NCBI GenBank assembly: GCA_040382095.1 | Contig: JBEIGB010000008.1 | Coordinates: forward strand, 3,307-67,306 | DNA length: 64,000 nt | Reading direction: 5' to 3' | DNA from: JADJPL01 sp040382095 | Lineage (GTDB): Bacteria > Bacteroidota > Bacteroidia > Chitinophagales > Saprospiraceae | Shown: one piece after another, positions 9,453-17,562 of the stretch | How the letters are laid out: each line of letters begins with the position of its first letter | Position numbering within the stretch: position 1 is the first letter of the stretch | The notes under the pieces: generated by a model | What the model saw: only the letters and a program-made list of their open reading frames with translations | Databases searched by the model: none | Told to the model about the DNA's origin: nothing | Position numbers and translations under genes: made by a program

Positions 9453-9643
9453 GCCTGTCTCATAAGTATTCTGCGCGCCGGGGTTGTGTGAAAAGTATTC
9501 CGCCGCCTTCGGCAGCAAAAGAAAGTTTTAGACGAACACTGTTTTCATTGATTTTGCTTCGCAAAATCAATGAAAACAGTGTTCGTCTAAAAATATTATT
9601 TGGCGGCGTCAGCCGCCAAAAGCCAAAAGACTGATGAGACAGC
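9453..9643. repeat. Palindromic intergenic element, copy 1 (TIR-bounded long hairpin)
   Basis: An element of about 190 bases between the 3' ends of porV (plus) and rnpB (minus). Its outer ends are near-perfect inverted repeats, GCCTGTCTCAT at 9453-9463 and ATGAGACAGC at 9634-9643. Inside is a perfect 32-bp hairpin (arms 9526-9557 and 9561-9592, loop TTC) and a smaller GC-rich hairpin TGGCGGC/GCCGCCA at 9601-9618. The left side carries the motifs TTGTGTGAAAAG and GCCTTCGGCAGC, which recur in the other copies. No protein-coding sequence is seen. It resembles a MITE or a REP-like element. Confidence 0.85.
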
Positions 9644-9666
9644 TTTCTGTTTGGTAAGAAAAAAAT

Positions 9667-10073
9667 GCTGCGAACCGATAAGCCGGATTTTGTCGGCCTT
9701 CGGTTGCCCGAAGGCGCCCTGTCATTTATCTAGTCCTGGCCTCCCGGCCAGGATCCATCTGCCTACCCCTCCCGATTTTCCCTGAGGAAACCAAGGCGAG
9801 CAACCTTAGCCGGCAAGCCGGACCGGGGCATACATGGCATTTCAACCCGCAAGGTTTATCCCCCTCCTGCATTGCTGCAAGACGGCGTGCGCTCTTACCG
9901 CACGTTTTCACCTTTACCATAGCCAAAGGCTATGGAAGTCTCGTTTCTGTGACACGCTCTGTACCCACTGTTGCCAGCGGACCCCATCCGTTAGATGGTG
10001 CGGCGCTCTGCGTTGTCCGGACTTTCCTCATTCCCGCCAGCGGCGGGACCGCGACAGGGTGGTTCGCAGCCTT
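9667..10073 (-). ncRNA. rnpB: RNase P RNA
   Basis: Catalytic RNA of ribonuclease P, which matures tRNA 5' ends. On the minus strand the conserved 5' core GAGGAAAGTCCGGAC (near 10030-10016) and the 3' core (AAATCCGGCTTATCGGTTCG near 9690-9672) are present. The terminal P1 helix is formed by GCTGCGAACC at 10070-10061 and GGTTCGCAGC at 9676-9667. The length of about 405 bases fits a bacterial type A RNA. The last paired bases are followed by a run of seven U (9665-9659), which with the P1 helix can serve as terminator. Ends are accurate to a few bases. Confidence 0.95.
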
Positions 10074-10074
10074 A

Positions 10075-10082
10075 CAAATCTA
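10075..10082 (-). promoter_or_regulatory. rnpB -7 promoter element
   Basis: On the minus strand TAGATTTG matches TAnnTTTG and lies directly before the RNase P RNA 5' end, at the distance expected for a start site at about 10068-10072. A clear -33 TTG was not found. Confidence 0.55.
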
Positions 10083-10190
10083 CTTCATTTTTGTAAGGAT
10101 ATGAGAAAATTATTCCCTTTGGCCCCGCATTTTCAAAAATCCATTAAATTGTGTCTTACCTTTATGTATTAAAATTAAATTTAATGGACC

Positions 10191-12722
10191 ATGCGCCTTG
10201 TGGCATTGGGAGCAGGGATTGGATTCGTAGCCGTATGTGGGGTTTGGGCCATACTTTCGTGGGCAGGCAGGCCATTCTGGGTTCTACCGCTCTGGTATCT
10301 TTCGGGCTTTCTGGCGCTTTTGCTGGTGAGCTTCCGTGCGGGTAAAAGCATTGCCCTGCCTGCGGCCATCGCCTTGTGCCTCCCTGTCTTCGCGCCACTT
10401 TTACTTCTGGCCGCATTAGGGGTCATCAAATACTGTATTTTAAACATACCGCCAGACCGGGATTTGCTCAATATCCTCCAGTTGGGCGTACCTGGTATAG
10501 CAACCCTGGTTATTGCGACCCTGGCGTGGTTATGCTTATATCTCGCATCACAGTTCCTGCTCTACATATTCAGGCAGCGGGGATATTCCCAAAATATACG
10601 GATTGGCATATTCGGACTGGCCGCACTTACGGCGTTTCTTCCGGGCATGGAGGCCTTTGCGCTCATCCGGGCGCCTGTGCTGGCGCTACTGTTTTTCACT
10701 TATTTACTATTACTGGACTTATTCCTCGACTACCGTAGCAAAAGTCTGACCTGGACCCTTATCTGGGCATTTTTCCTCGCCGGGCTGGGGACTGCAGGGA
10801 TAAACATCTTCCGTATGGAGAAAGCCCGGCTGGAAATGCGCACACTGGCAGCGTATATCGTTGAAGCGGAGCCGGCCGATGTACTTTCCCCGGGCGAGCG
10901 GGTATATCTTTCGGTCATGAAAGACCCGCGGCTGGAAAGGGCTGGTGAGCACTACAGCGGGGCGATCGCCCTAAAAGGTGCTATCGTCCAGATATGGGGG
11001 CAGCCGGACCAGTATGCACTGCGCCGTTTGCTCCTGCACAAGCCTGTCACAACGGACGATGCAGGTTACTGGACAAGTAGTAGTCATAGCTTTTACCGCT
11101 TACAAAAGCCAGGGGGGAAGTCCCTGTTGCTGCAATGGAAGAAGGCGGGGCTTCGTCAGCTACTCCCCCTGTTTTCATTACAATTCCTCGGGCTCATCCT
11201 TATCTCGGCGATCTTAGCGTTTCTACATCGAAAAGGCAGGGTTCAAACTGCACTGCCTTTCGATTGGGGACCAAAATTCAGGAGCAGGATACAACGCATC
11301 ACCCTGGGGGCTGTCGCCGTTTCATTTAGCCTTATCTTTTTATTCGCTATTCCGTTTTTAAACCGTACCATTATTCAAACCCGTGAAAACCGCGCAATTG
11401 CGCAAGCGAGTGCAATACGCCGGGAGCTTATCGCCGATAAACCCTGGGCAAGCCCGGATACGTTAACCCCTGATCGCCCATGGCTAAACCGAATCGCGTT
11501 GCGATACGGGCTCGACATAGACCTTTACGATAAATATGGAAAACTCGTCGCTTCAAGTAGTCCCGACCTATATGCCCGCGGATGGAAGCCGGCAAAAATC
11601 CCTTTTTCGGCAATGCGCCGTCTTTCCGAAATGAGCGGAAACTTTGTTTTCAATATCCAAATTGTAAAAGGCCGGGCAGTCCAGGAATTATACCTGCCGC
11701 TCGATGCCGGTGCGGGGCACCTGAAGTACCTGGGCATCCCGCTCTTTCCCTCCAAAACCGCTGCAGCACAGGAACTCGGGGGGTTCCTCGGTGCAATGCT
11801 CACCGTTTCGGTATTCCTGCTCCTCATCGCCGCAGCACTTGCCATGCTCATCGCCAACTGGTTCAGTGCCCCGCTCCTTCAAATCAGTGAACGCCTGCGG
11901 GGCATGAAAATTGGTGGTAATCAAAAGCTCGAATGGAGCGGGGAAGAAGATGAAATCGGGGAGATTATTTCCGCCTATAACGCCGCAATAACAGAAGTTG
12001 AACGCAGCGCAGAAAAACTGCGGCAAACTGAACGGGAGGCCGCATGGAAAGAGATGGCAAAGCAAGTGGCCCACGAGATTAAAAACCCCCTTACCCCAAT
12101 GAAACTCAATATTCAGTACCTGCTCCACAGTTTTCGCCAAGACCCCGAAAAAGCCGCCGCACTCCTGCCCCAGGCCGCCAACGCCCTCACAGAACAAATT
12201 GACGGCCTTGCCCGTATCGCCACCGAATTTTCGAATTTCGCCCAGATGCCCCAGGCCGAAAACAGGGATTTCCCGCTCACAGAAGCCCTTCAGGCCTCGG
12301 TGGCCCTTTATCAGGAACAAATCGAACAGAGCGGAGGTCAGATCGTTTTCTGCCCGCCCCCGGCAGCCGTGACGGTCAATGCAGACCGGAACCAGATGGT
12401 CAGGGTATTTAACAACTTAATCCAAAATGCTGCCCAGGCCGTCCCTGCAAACCGCCAGGCCCTGATCGAAATCACTGTTCTACTGGAAAATGGAATAGCC
12501 CGGATTGCTGTGCGCGATAATGGACAAGGAATACCGGAGGCCATCCGCCAAAAAGTATTTTCCCCCAATTTCACTACCAAATCATCGGGGATGGGCCTGG
12601 GGCTCGCAATATGCCGGAATATCGTTCAGCAAGCTGGTGGGCAGATTTATTTCCAGACAGAAGAACTTGCCGGAACCACATTTTTTGTGGAATTACCCAC
12701 CAAACCCGGCCAACAGGCCTGA
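10191..12722 (+). CDS. NtrY-like membrane sensor histidine kinase
   Basis: Integral membrane histidine kinase of 843 residues. The N-terminal 230 residues hold several hydrophobic segments, then come an extracytoplasmic region, another membrane segment near 370-390, a second sensory stretch, and a membrane segment around 535-560 leading to a HAMP-like linker. The HisKA motif is KQVAHEIKNPLTPMKLNIQYL with the phospho-accepting histidine at H628, a wording typical of NtrY-type kinases. The ATPase domain has the N box NNLIQNAAQAV, the G1 box DNGQGIPE and the G2 box SSGMGLGLAICRNIV. No response regulator gene is adjacent, so it is an orphan and its target is unknown. The carotenoid genes follow on the same strand. 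Confidence 0.9.
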   Translation: MRLVALGAGIGFVAVCGVWAILSWAGRPFWVLPLWYLSGFLALLLVSFRAGKSIALPAAIALCLPVFAPLLLLAALGVIKYCILNIPPDRDLLNILQLGVPGIATLVIATLAWLCLYLASQFLLYIFRQRGYSQNIRIGIFGLAALTAFLPGMEAFALIRAPVLALLFFTYLLLLDLFLDYRSKSLTWTLIWAFFLAGLGTAGINIFRMEKARLEMRTLAAYIVEAEPADVLSPGERVYLSVMKDPRLERAGEHYSGAIALKGAIVQIWGQPDQYALRRLLLHKPVTTDDAGYWTSSSHSFYRLQKPGGKSLLLQWKKAGLRQLLPLFSLQFLGLILISAILAFLHRKGRVQTALPFDWGPKFRSRIQRITLGAVAVSFSLIFLFAIPFLNRTIIQTRENRAIAQASAIRRELIADKPWASPDTLTPDRPWLNRIALRYGLDIDLYDKYGKLVASSSPDLYARGWKPAKIPFSAMRRLSEMSGNFVFNIQIVKGRAVQELYLPLDAGAGHLKYLGIPLFPSKTAAAQELGGFLGAMLTVSVFLLLIAAALAMLIANWFSAPLLQISERLRGMKIGGNQKLEWSGEEDEIGEIISAYNAAITEVERSAEKLRQTEREAAWKEMAKQVAHEIKNPLTPMKLNIQYLLHSFRQDPEKAAALLPQAANALTEQIDGLARIATEFSNFAQMPQAENRDFPLTEALQASVALYQEQIEQSGGQIVFCPPPAAVTVNADRNQMVRVFNNLIQNAAQAVPANRQALIEITVLLENGIARIAVRDNGQGIPEAIRQKVFSPNFTTKSSGMGLGLAICRNIVQQAGGQIYFQTEELAGTTFFVELPTKPGQQA

Positions 12723-12768
12723 AACCAAAAGACCGTAGAATTGTTTCTCCATTCAAATCCTTTTTGCT

Positions 12769-14247
12769 TTGAAAACAGGAATTATTGGAGCCGGAATTGC
12801 AGGGCTGGCAGCAGCGGCCCGGCTCGCTTCCCGAGGCCATGAGGTCGAAGTATTCGAAGCCAACAGCTACCCGGGGGGCAAACTGTCGGCATTTAACCTC
12901 GAGGGATACCGGTTCGATGCCGGGCCTTCCCTTTTCACAATGCCTCATTATGTGGAAGAAGTCTTTGCTGCCGCCGGAGACCCTGTCGAAGCGCATTTCG
13001 CATACGAAAAGCTGCCCGTCGTATGTAATTACTTCTGGGAGGACGGTACCCGACTCAGCGCCTTTGCCGACCGGGAAGCATTTTTGAGGGAGATCGAGAT
13101 AAAAATCGGGGTTGACCCCAGCCATGTGGGCCGTCTGCTGGCCGATAGCGAAAAAAAGTACCAGGTCGCAGGCAAAATCTTCCTCGAAAATTCCCTTCAC
13201 CGTGCCAAAACCTGGCTCTCCTGGGATGTGGCAAAGGCCATGGCACGCATCCCACAGATGGACCTTTTCACCACCATGAATGCCGTTAATGCTCGCTTCC
13301 TGGAGCATCCAAAACTCGTACAACTGTTCAACCGTTTCGCCACCTACAATGGCTCAAACCCCTATAAAACCCCAGGCCTGCTGACGATCATCCCGCACTT
13401 CGAGCATCATATCGGTGCATTCTACCCCAGGGGCGGTATGCATGCCATCACGCAAAGTATTTTTGACCTTGCCCGCCGGAAAGGAGCGATTTTCCATTTC
13501 GATACCCCTGTGGAACAAATCCTTCACGAAAAAGGACAGGCAAAAGGTCTGCGCTCCAAAGGCGGTACAAAGAACTTCGATTGCGTCATCAGCAATATGG
13601 ATGCCTTCTTTACCTACCGCAAGCTATTGCCGGACATACGCCATCCAGAACGCACGCTAAGCCAGGAAAAATCTACCTCCGCGCTTATTTTTTATTGGGG
13701 TATCCGCAAGGAATTCCCCGAACTCGACCTCCATAATATATTTTTCAGCGATAATTATCAAAAAGAATTTGAATGTCTCTCGAAAGGTATGCTGGATGAC
13801 GACCCTACGGTCTATGTCAATATCACTTCGAAATATACGCCTTCAGATGCCCCACAAGGCTCGGAGAACTGGTTTACGATGGTCAACGCGCCTTATCTGC
13901 ATGGCCAGGATTGGGAAGCAATCATACAGCGGACGCGCAAAAACGTCATTGCAAAAATCAGCAGGGTATTGGGTACAGACCTTGAGACCTTCATCGAATG
14001 CGAAGAAATCCTGGAGCCGAGAACGATTCAAAGCCGTACCTCCTCCCATTTAGGCGCCCTGTATGGTACAGCATCCAACAAACGCCTATCGGCATTTATG
14101 CGGCATCCAAATTTTTCAAATACGGTTAAAGGATTATATTTTTGCGGGGGGAGTGTCCACCCTGGCGGAGGGATACCCTTGTGCCTGTTATCTGCCAAAA
14201 TCGCCGATACAATGATTCATGAAGATTATCAACGTAAGGGCCTTTAG
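12769..14247 (+). CDS. Carotenoid desaturase (CrtI/CrtD family)
   Basis: FAD-dependent carotenoid desaturase acting on a membrane-borne carotene. The Rossmann motif GIIGAGIAGLAAAARLASRG starts at residue 4, and the characteristic C-terminal FAD segment FCGGSVHPGGGIPLCLLSAK is present near 455-475. The product of 492 residues has family length. The only start compatible with the Rossmann fold is a TTG codon; no in-frame ATG lies between it and the upstream stop. The GGSVHPGGG wording and the neighbours cruF and crtZ suggest the 3,4-desaturase CrtD rather than phytoene desaturase CrtI (inference). Three bases separate it from cruF, so the two are almost certainly co-transcribed. Confidence 0.88.
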   Translation: MKTGIIGAGIAGLAAAARLASRGHEVEVFEANSYPGGKLSAFNLEGYRFDAGPSLFTMPHYVEEVFAAAGDPVEAHFAYEKLPVVCNYFWEDGTRLSAFADREAFLREIEIKIGVDPSHVGRLLADSEKKYQVAGKIFLENSLHRAKTWLSWDVAKAMARIPQMDLFTTMNAVNARFLEHPKLVQLFNRFATYNGSNPYKTPGLLTIIPHFEHHIGAFYPRGGMHAITQSIFDLARRKGAIFHFDTPVEQILHEKGQAKGLRSKGGTKNFDCVISNMDAFFTYRKLLPDIRHPERTLSQEKSTSALIFYWGIRKEFPELDLHNIFFSDNYQKEFECLSKGMLDDDPTVYVNITSKYTPSDAPQGSENWFTMVNAPYLHGQDWEAIIQRTRKNVIAKISRVLGTDLETFIECEEILEPRTIQSRTSSHLGALYGTASNKRLSAFMRHPNFSNTVKGLYFCGGSVHPGGGIPLCLLSAKIADTMIHEDYQRKGL

Positions 14248-14250
14248 TCT

Positions 14251-14946
14251 ATGGTACTATCCCGCTTTTTTCCATCCAGCGGCGTTTTTCACCGCGATCC
14301 TTATGCGCGTCCACCGGCACCGGCGGTATTCGTCCTGTCAGTCTTGTATATTGTAGGGGTAATAGGCATCCTCTTGCCCCTACATCCCGATTTCATTTTA
14401 CTGACCCCCGCCAATCTCCTGGTCTCCACGCTCATCCTGTTATGGTACCATGCACCGCGCTGGGAAAACCGCACGATTGCTTTTCTTGTAATTTGTTATT
14501 TTACCGGATTCCTTGCTGAGCTTGCAGGGGTTCAAACGGGGCTGATTTTCGGTAATTATATATATGGCGAAGTCCTTGGGCCAAAAATTTTAGGGACCCC
14601 GCTCATGATCGGTGTCAACTGGATATTGCTCACGTACACTGCCGGTATAACGACAAACCGCTTTTTCCCGACACTTCCCCCAATCGGCAGAGCAGTAATC
14701 GCTGCATCGGCAATGGTGGCCCTGGATGTCCTTATTGAGCCGATGGCCGTAAAATATGGAATGTGGAGTTGGGTGGGCGGCCATATCCCTTTGAAAAATT
14801 ACTTCGGGTGGATGGGTGTCGCGCTTCCACTACAGTATTTATTCGCCTCCCGGCTCGGGGATACGGTCAACAAAGTCGCTATGCCCTTGTTTATTTGCCA
14901 GGTACTTTTCTTCGGTGCCCTTAACATGGGCGAAATATTCTTCTAA
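14251..14946 (+). CDS. cruF: Carotenoid 1',2'-hydratase, CruF family
   Basis: Integral membrane protein of 231 residues of the CruF / carotenoid biosynthesis (DUF422) family, which hydrates the psi end group of monocyclic carotenes at the 1',2' position. Around six to seven hydrophobic segments are visible. The conserved FLAELAGVQTGLIFGNYIYG stretch and LDVLIEPMAVKYGMWSW are both family hallmarks. It starts three bases after the desaturase stop and ends 18 bases before crtZ, so it is an operon member. A lycopene-cyclase-like function is a remote alternative. Confidence in the family is high; the exact substrate is inferred. Confidence 0.87.
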   Translation: MVLSRFFPSSGVFHRDPYARPPAPAVFVLSVLYIVGVIGILLPLHPDFILLTPANLLVSTLILLWYHAPRWENRTIAFLVICYFTGFLAELAGVQTGLIFGNYIYGEVLGPKILGTPLMIGVNWILLTYTAGITTNRFFPTLPPIGRAVIAASAMVALDVLIEPMAVKYGMWSWVGGHIPLKNYFGWMGVALPLQYLFASRLGDTVNKVAMPLFICQVLFFGALNMGEIFF

Positions 14947-14964
14947 CCTTCAACCAAAGCAGCT

Positions 14965-15444
14965 ATGGCAGTCCTCTATGTATTGATCGTCTTGGCAACC
15001 GTATTGTTCATGGAATTCGTCGCCTGGTCGGCACACAAATTTCTTATGCACGGATGGCTCTGGAACTGGCACGAAGACCACCACAAGCCACACCACGAAA
15101 AACACGGATTTTTTGAAAAAAACGACCTCTTTTTCATGGTATTTGCCATTCCGAGTGCCATTTCTTACATCGTCGGGCTTGCAACCCCTCAGCGCTGGCT
15201 CCTTTTTGTAGGTATCGGGATCTCCATCTATGGCCTCATTTACTTCCTCATCCACGACGTATATATCCATCAGCGCTTTAAGTGGTTTCGTCAGCTCGAC
15301 AACCGCTATTCGAGGGCAATCCTGCGCGCTCATGGCGCTCATCATGCCAAAACCGGTAAACATGACTGCGAAAGCTTCGGCCTGCTGATCGTAAACCCAA
15401 AATACTTCCGCAAGCGGGAGCAATGGCACAAGAAAGAGGCATGA
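14965..15444 (+). CDS. crtZ: Beta-carotene (carotenoid) 3-hydroxylase
   Basis: Di-iron membrane hydroxylase of the fatty-acid-hydroxylase superfamily that adds a 3-hydroxyl to beta-ionone rings. All four histidine motifs are present in the 159 residues: HKFLMH (about 23-28), HEDHH (about 36-40), HDVYIHQR (about 95-102) and HGAHH (about 119-123). About four membrane segments separate the motifs. Length agrees with bacterial CrtZ. It lies 18 bases after cruF and its stop codon overlaps the start of the next gene (ATGA), so it belongs to the carotenoid operon. Confidence 0.94.
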   Translation: MAVLYVLIVLATVLFMEFVAWSAHKFLMHGWLWNWHEDHHKPHHEKHGFFEKNDLFFMVFAIPSAISYIVGLATPQRWLLFVGIGISIYGLIYFLIHDVYIHQRFKWFRQLDNRYSRAILRAHGAHHAKTGKHDCESFGLLIVNPKYFRKREQWHKKEA

Positions 15445-16004
15445 GCAGCGACCCAAAAATATTTGATTTAATCGGACAGGCATTCAGTACCGAGCTACCG
15501 GACCTGGACGATATGAATGCATACCTGGATTTTATCCTCCCTAAAATACGGCACCTCGGAGAAGACCTCTACGAAGAGTCGCATTACGTCAATAAACCCT
15601 GGCTGGAATTTCAGGATAACGACCGCTTCATGGACGTCGTACTGCATTTTTTCAACCCGGACGGAGAATATCTGCGTTCTGTCAATGGAGATGTCGAATC
15701 AGGGCGATGGCGTTACCTCGAATCTTCCAATAAATTCCTGATCGAGCATAGAGATACCCAGCTATTCGACCTCGCTTATATGGACAGGAATTTTTTTATC
15801 CTTCGGAAGCATGGCGCACAGGAACGGTTTGGAAATGCAAAGTACTTTGTACTCGCTCACGAAGCGATTTCAAAGCGCCTGGAATGGAAAGATTTGATGG
15901 CACTACTTTACGACAGCTACCGCAGCAACAACCGCTTCTATTTTATCCTGACGCTTATCGTATTGTTTACGATCGCAACGATTATGGTCCTGTCGGTCAG
16001 TTAG
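15441..16004 (+). CDS. Conserved hypothetical protein with C-terminal membrane anchor
   Basis: The function is not recognised. The 187-residue product is soluble for about 160 residues, rich in aromatic and acidic residues (for example DPKIFDLIGQAFSTELPDLD and the VNGDVESGRWRYLES region), and ends in one hydrophobic helix (FYFILTLIVLFTIATIMVL), so it is probably tail-anchored with the bulk in the cytoplasm. The start was set at the ATG that overlaps the crtZ stop (ATGA), which implies translational coupling; an in-frame start six codons upstream also exists. The context suggests a link to the carotenoid operon, but nothing in the sequence shows what it does. Confidence 0.75.
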   Translation: MSSDPKIFDLIGQAFSTELPDLDDMNAYLDFILPKIRHLGEDLYEESHYVNKPWLEFQDNDRFMDVVLHFFNPDGEYLRSVNGDVESGRWRYLESSNKFLIEHRDTQLFDLAYMDRNFFILRKHGAQERFGNAKYFVLAHEAISKRLEWKDLMALLYDSYRSNNRFYFILTLIVLFTIATIMVLSVS

Positions 16005-16032
16005 CGCAGCATTCTGAAAAGTCTTGAAATAA

Positions 16033-16084
16033 GCGCGGTGCTTTGTGGTTTTGATGTTCAGATCAAAACCACAAAGCACCGCGC
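16033..16084. terminator. Perfect 23-bp hairpin between convergent genes
   Basis: Arms at 16033-16055 and 16062-16084 are perfectly complementary with the loop GTTCAG. It lies in the 92-base gap between the 3' ends of the gene ending at 16004 and sucD. No strong U-run follows on either strand, so it is a hairpin that could terminate or protect both transcripts rather than a textbook terminator. It shares the TTTTGAT...ATCAAAA inner part with the larger palindromic family in this window. Confidence 0.6.
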
Positions 16085-16096
16085 GGACGATTTATC

Positions 16097-16969
16097 TCAA
16101 TTGCGTAGTGCTTCGATCATCGTTTGGCCGATTGCAGCCGGGGAGGTCACTACATGAATACCACAGGCCTTCATAATTTCCATTTTGGCTGCTGCGGTAT
16201 CCTCTGCCCCTCCAATAATCGCACCTGCATGCCCCATTTTCCGGCCTTTCGGAGCAGTCTGACCAGCGATAAACCCTACTACAGGTTTCGTCCCAAAATC
16301 CCGGATATATCGGGCGGCCTCAGCCTCCATCCCCCCCCCAATTTCGCCAATCATGATAATGCCTTCTGTTTCGGGGTCGTTCATGAGGAGTTCTACGGCT
16401 TCTTTTGTCGTCGTACCGACAATTGGGTCGCCGCCGATCCCGATACAGGTGGACTGGCCGAGCCCAATGCGCGTTACCTGATCCACCGCCTCGTAAGTGA
16501 GCGTACCAGAGCGGGAGACGATACCGATGCTGCCTTTTCGATGGATGAAGCCGGGCATGATCCCACATTTGGCTTCACCTGGAGTAATGACCCCGGGGCA
16601 GTTGGGACCTATCAGGCGGCAATCCCGTCGGCTGATATAAGATTTCACTTTGACCATATCCTGGACTGGAATACCCTCTGTGATGCAGATGATTACTTTG
16701 ATCCCGGCATCTGCGGCTTCCATGATCGCATCGGCGGCGAAGGCCGGCGGCACAAAAATCACGGTGGTATCTGCACCTGCCTGCTCGACAGCGTGTTGTA
16801 CCGTGTTAAAGACAGGAAGTCCGATATGTTGAGTCCCCCCTTTTCCTGGAGTTACGCCCCCGACCACATTGGTTCCATATTCTACCATCTGGGTAGCGTG
16901 GAAAGTACCCTCTTTTCCTGTGAAACCCTGGACGATAATCCTGGAATTTTTATGTACAAGTACCGACAT
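16097..16969 (-). CDS. sucD: Succinyl-CoA synthetase alpha subunit
   Basis: Alpha subunit of the TCA-cycle enzyme that interconverts succinyl-CoA and succinate with nucleotide triphosphate formation. The N-terminal CoA-binding Rossmann part contains IIVQGFTGKEGTFH and GGVTPGKGG, and the phospho-histidine loop GHAGAIIGG is present (H247). The start was placed at MSVLVHKNSRIIVQG, giving 290 residues as usual for the family; the reading frame continues 17 codons upstream without protein-like content. The beta subunit gene is not adjacent, a common arrangement in Bacteroidota. The gene is convergent with the carotenoid operon. Confidence 0.96.
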   Translation of the reverse strand: MSVLVHKNSRIIVQGFTGKEGTFHATQMVEYGTNVVGGVTPGKGGTQHIGLPVFNTVQHAVEQAGADTTVIFVPPAFAADAIMEAADAGIKVIICITEGIPVQDMVKVKSYISRRDCRLIGPNCPGVITPGEAKCGIMPGFIHRKGSIGIVSRSGTLTYEAVDQVTRIGLGQSTCIGIGGDPIVGTTTKEAVELLMNDPETEGIIMIGEIGGGMEAEAARYIRDFGTKPVVGFIAGQTAPKGRKMGHAGAIIGGAEDTAAAKMEIMKACGIHVVTSPAAIGQTMIEALRN

Positions 16970-17093
16970 GAACAAAGTAATTTTGTGTGTATGGAATATT
17001 TGGATTGTCCGATTTAACATACCTTGTGCGACGGGATGATTGCGGCCTCCGGAAGGCTGAATTTTCCCGATGCACTAAGCCGTACCGACAAAT

Positions 17094-17396
17094 CTAATTT
17101 TCTTCGATAATAAATACGTCTTCGCCGGGCTTTTTCATGAAATAACGCTCCCTTGCAAAGCGCTCTCCATTGACCCGGAGGTTTTCCCGATCGCGCTCTG
17201 CCCGTTCGATTTTCACATGGTAATAAGTCTTCTCCCCTTCGAGCCTGTTCAGCATACGGACTAATTTCCATTGCGTAAACACATCGTGCTTGTCGATGAA
17301 TACCATCCAGAAAAGAAAAATCGAGGCGACCAGGGCGTATTTATTCCTGAAAGGCGGTGGGGCCATATTTACCAAAGGCTGGAAGAGCTTGTTCAT
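17094..17396 (-). CDS. Septum formation initiator, DivIC/FtsB family
   Basis: Small bitopic cell-division protein of 100 residues. A short cytoplasmic N-terminus is followed by one membrane segment (about 23-39, ALVASIFLFWMVFIDKHD) and a coiled-coil-like extracytoplasmic part rich in charged residues (about 45-85), ending in the family's C-terminal stretch YFMKKPGEDVFIIEE. FtsB-type proteins bridge FtsL and FtsQ in the divisome. The gene lies downstream of enolase on the same strand with a gap of 166 bases; an eno-ftsB neighbourhood is widespread in bacteria, which supports the call. Confidence 0.9.
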   Translation of the reverse strand: MNKLFQPLVNMAPPPFRNKYALVASIFLFWMVFIDKHDVFTQWKLVRMLNRLEGEKTYYHVKIERAERDRENLRVNGERFARERYFMKKPGEDVFIIEEN

Positions 17397-17562
17397 CTCA
17401 AAATATTTTGAAGGCTAAAAGCCGTGTGCACAATACTTCTCGTACTCAGCAGATTTGCCCGACAGGGGGCATAGCCCCTCAGCAGCTATTCGTCATCAAA
17501 AATAAACAATTCTTCCAGAATTTGAAAGTGGTTGATCCCCGGAACGCGGTACTTTAGCAGAA

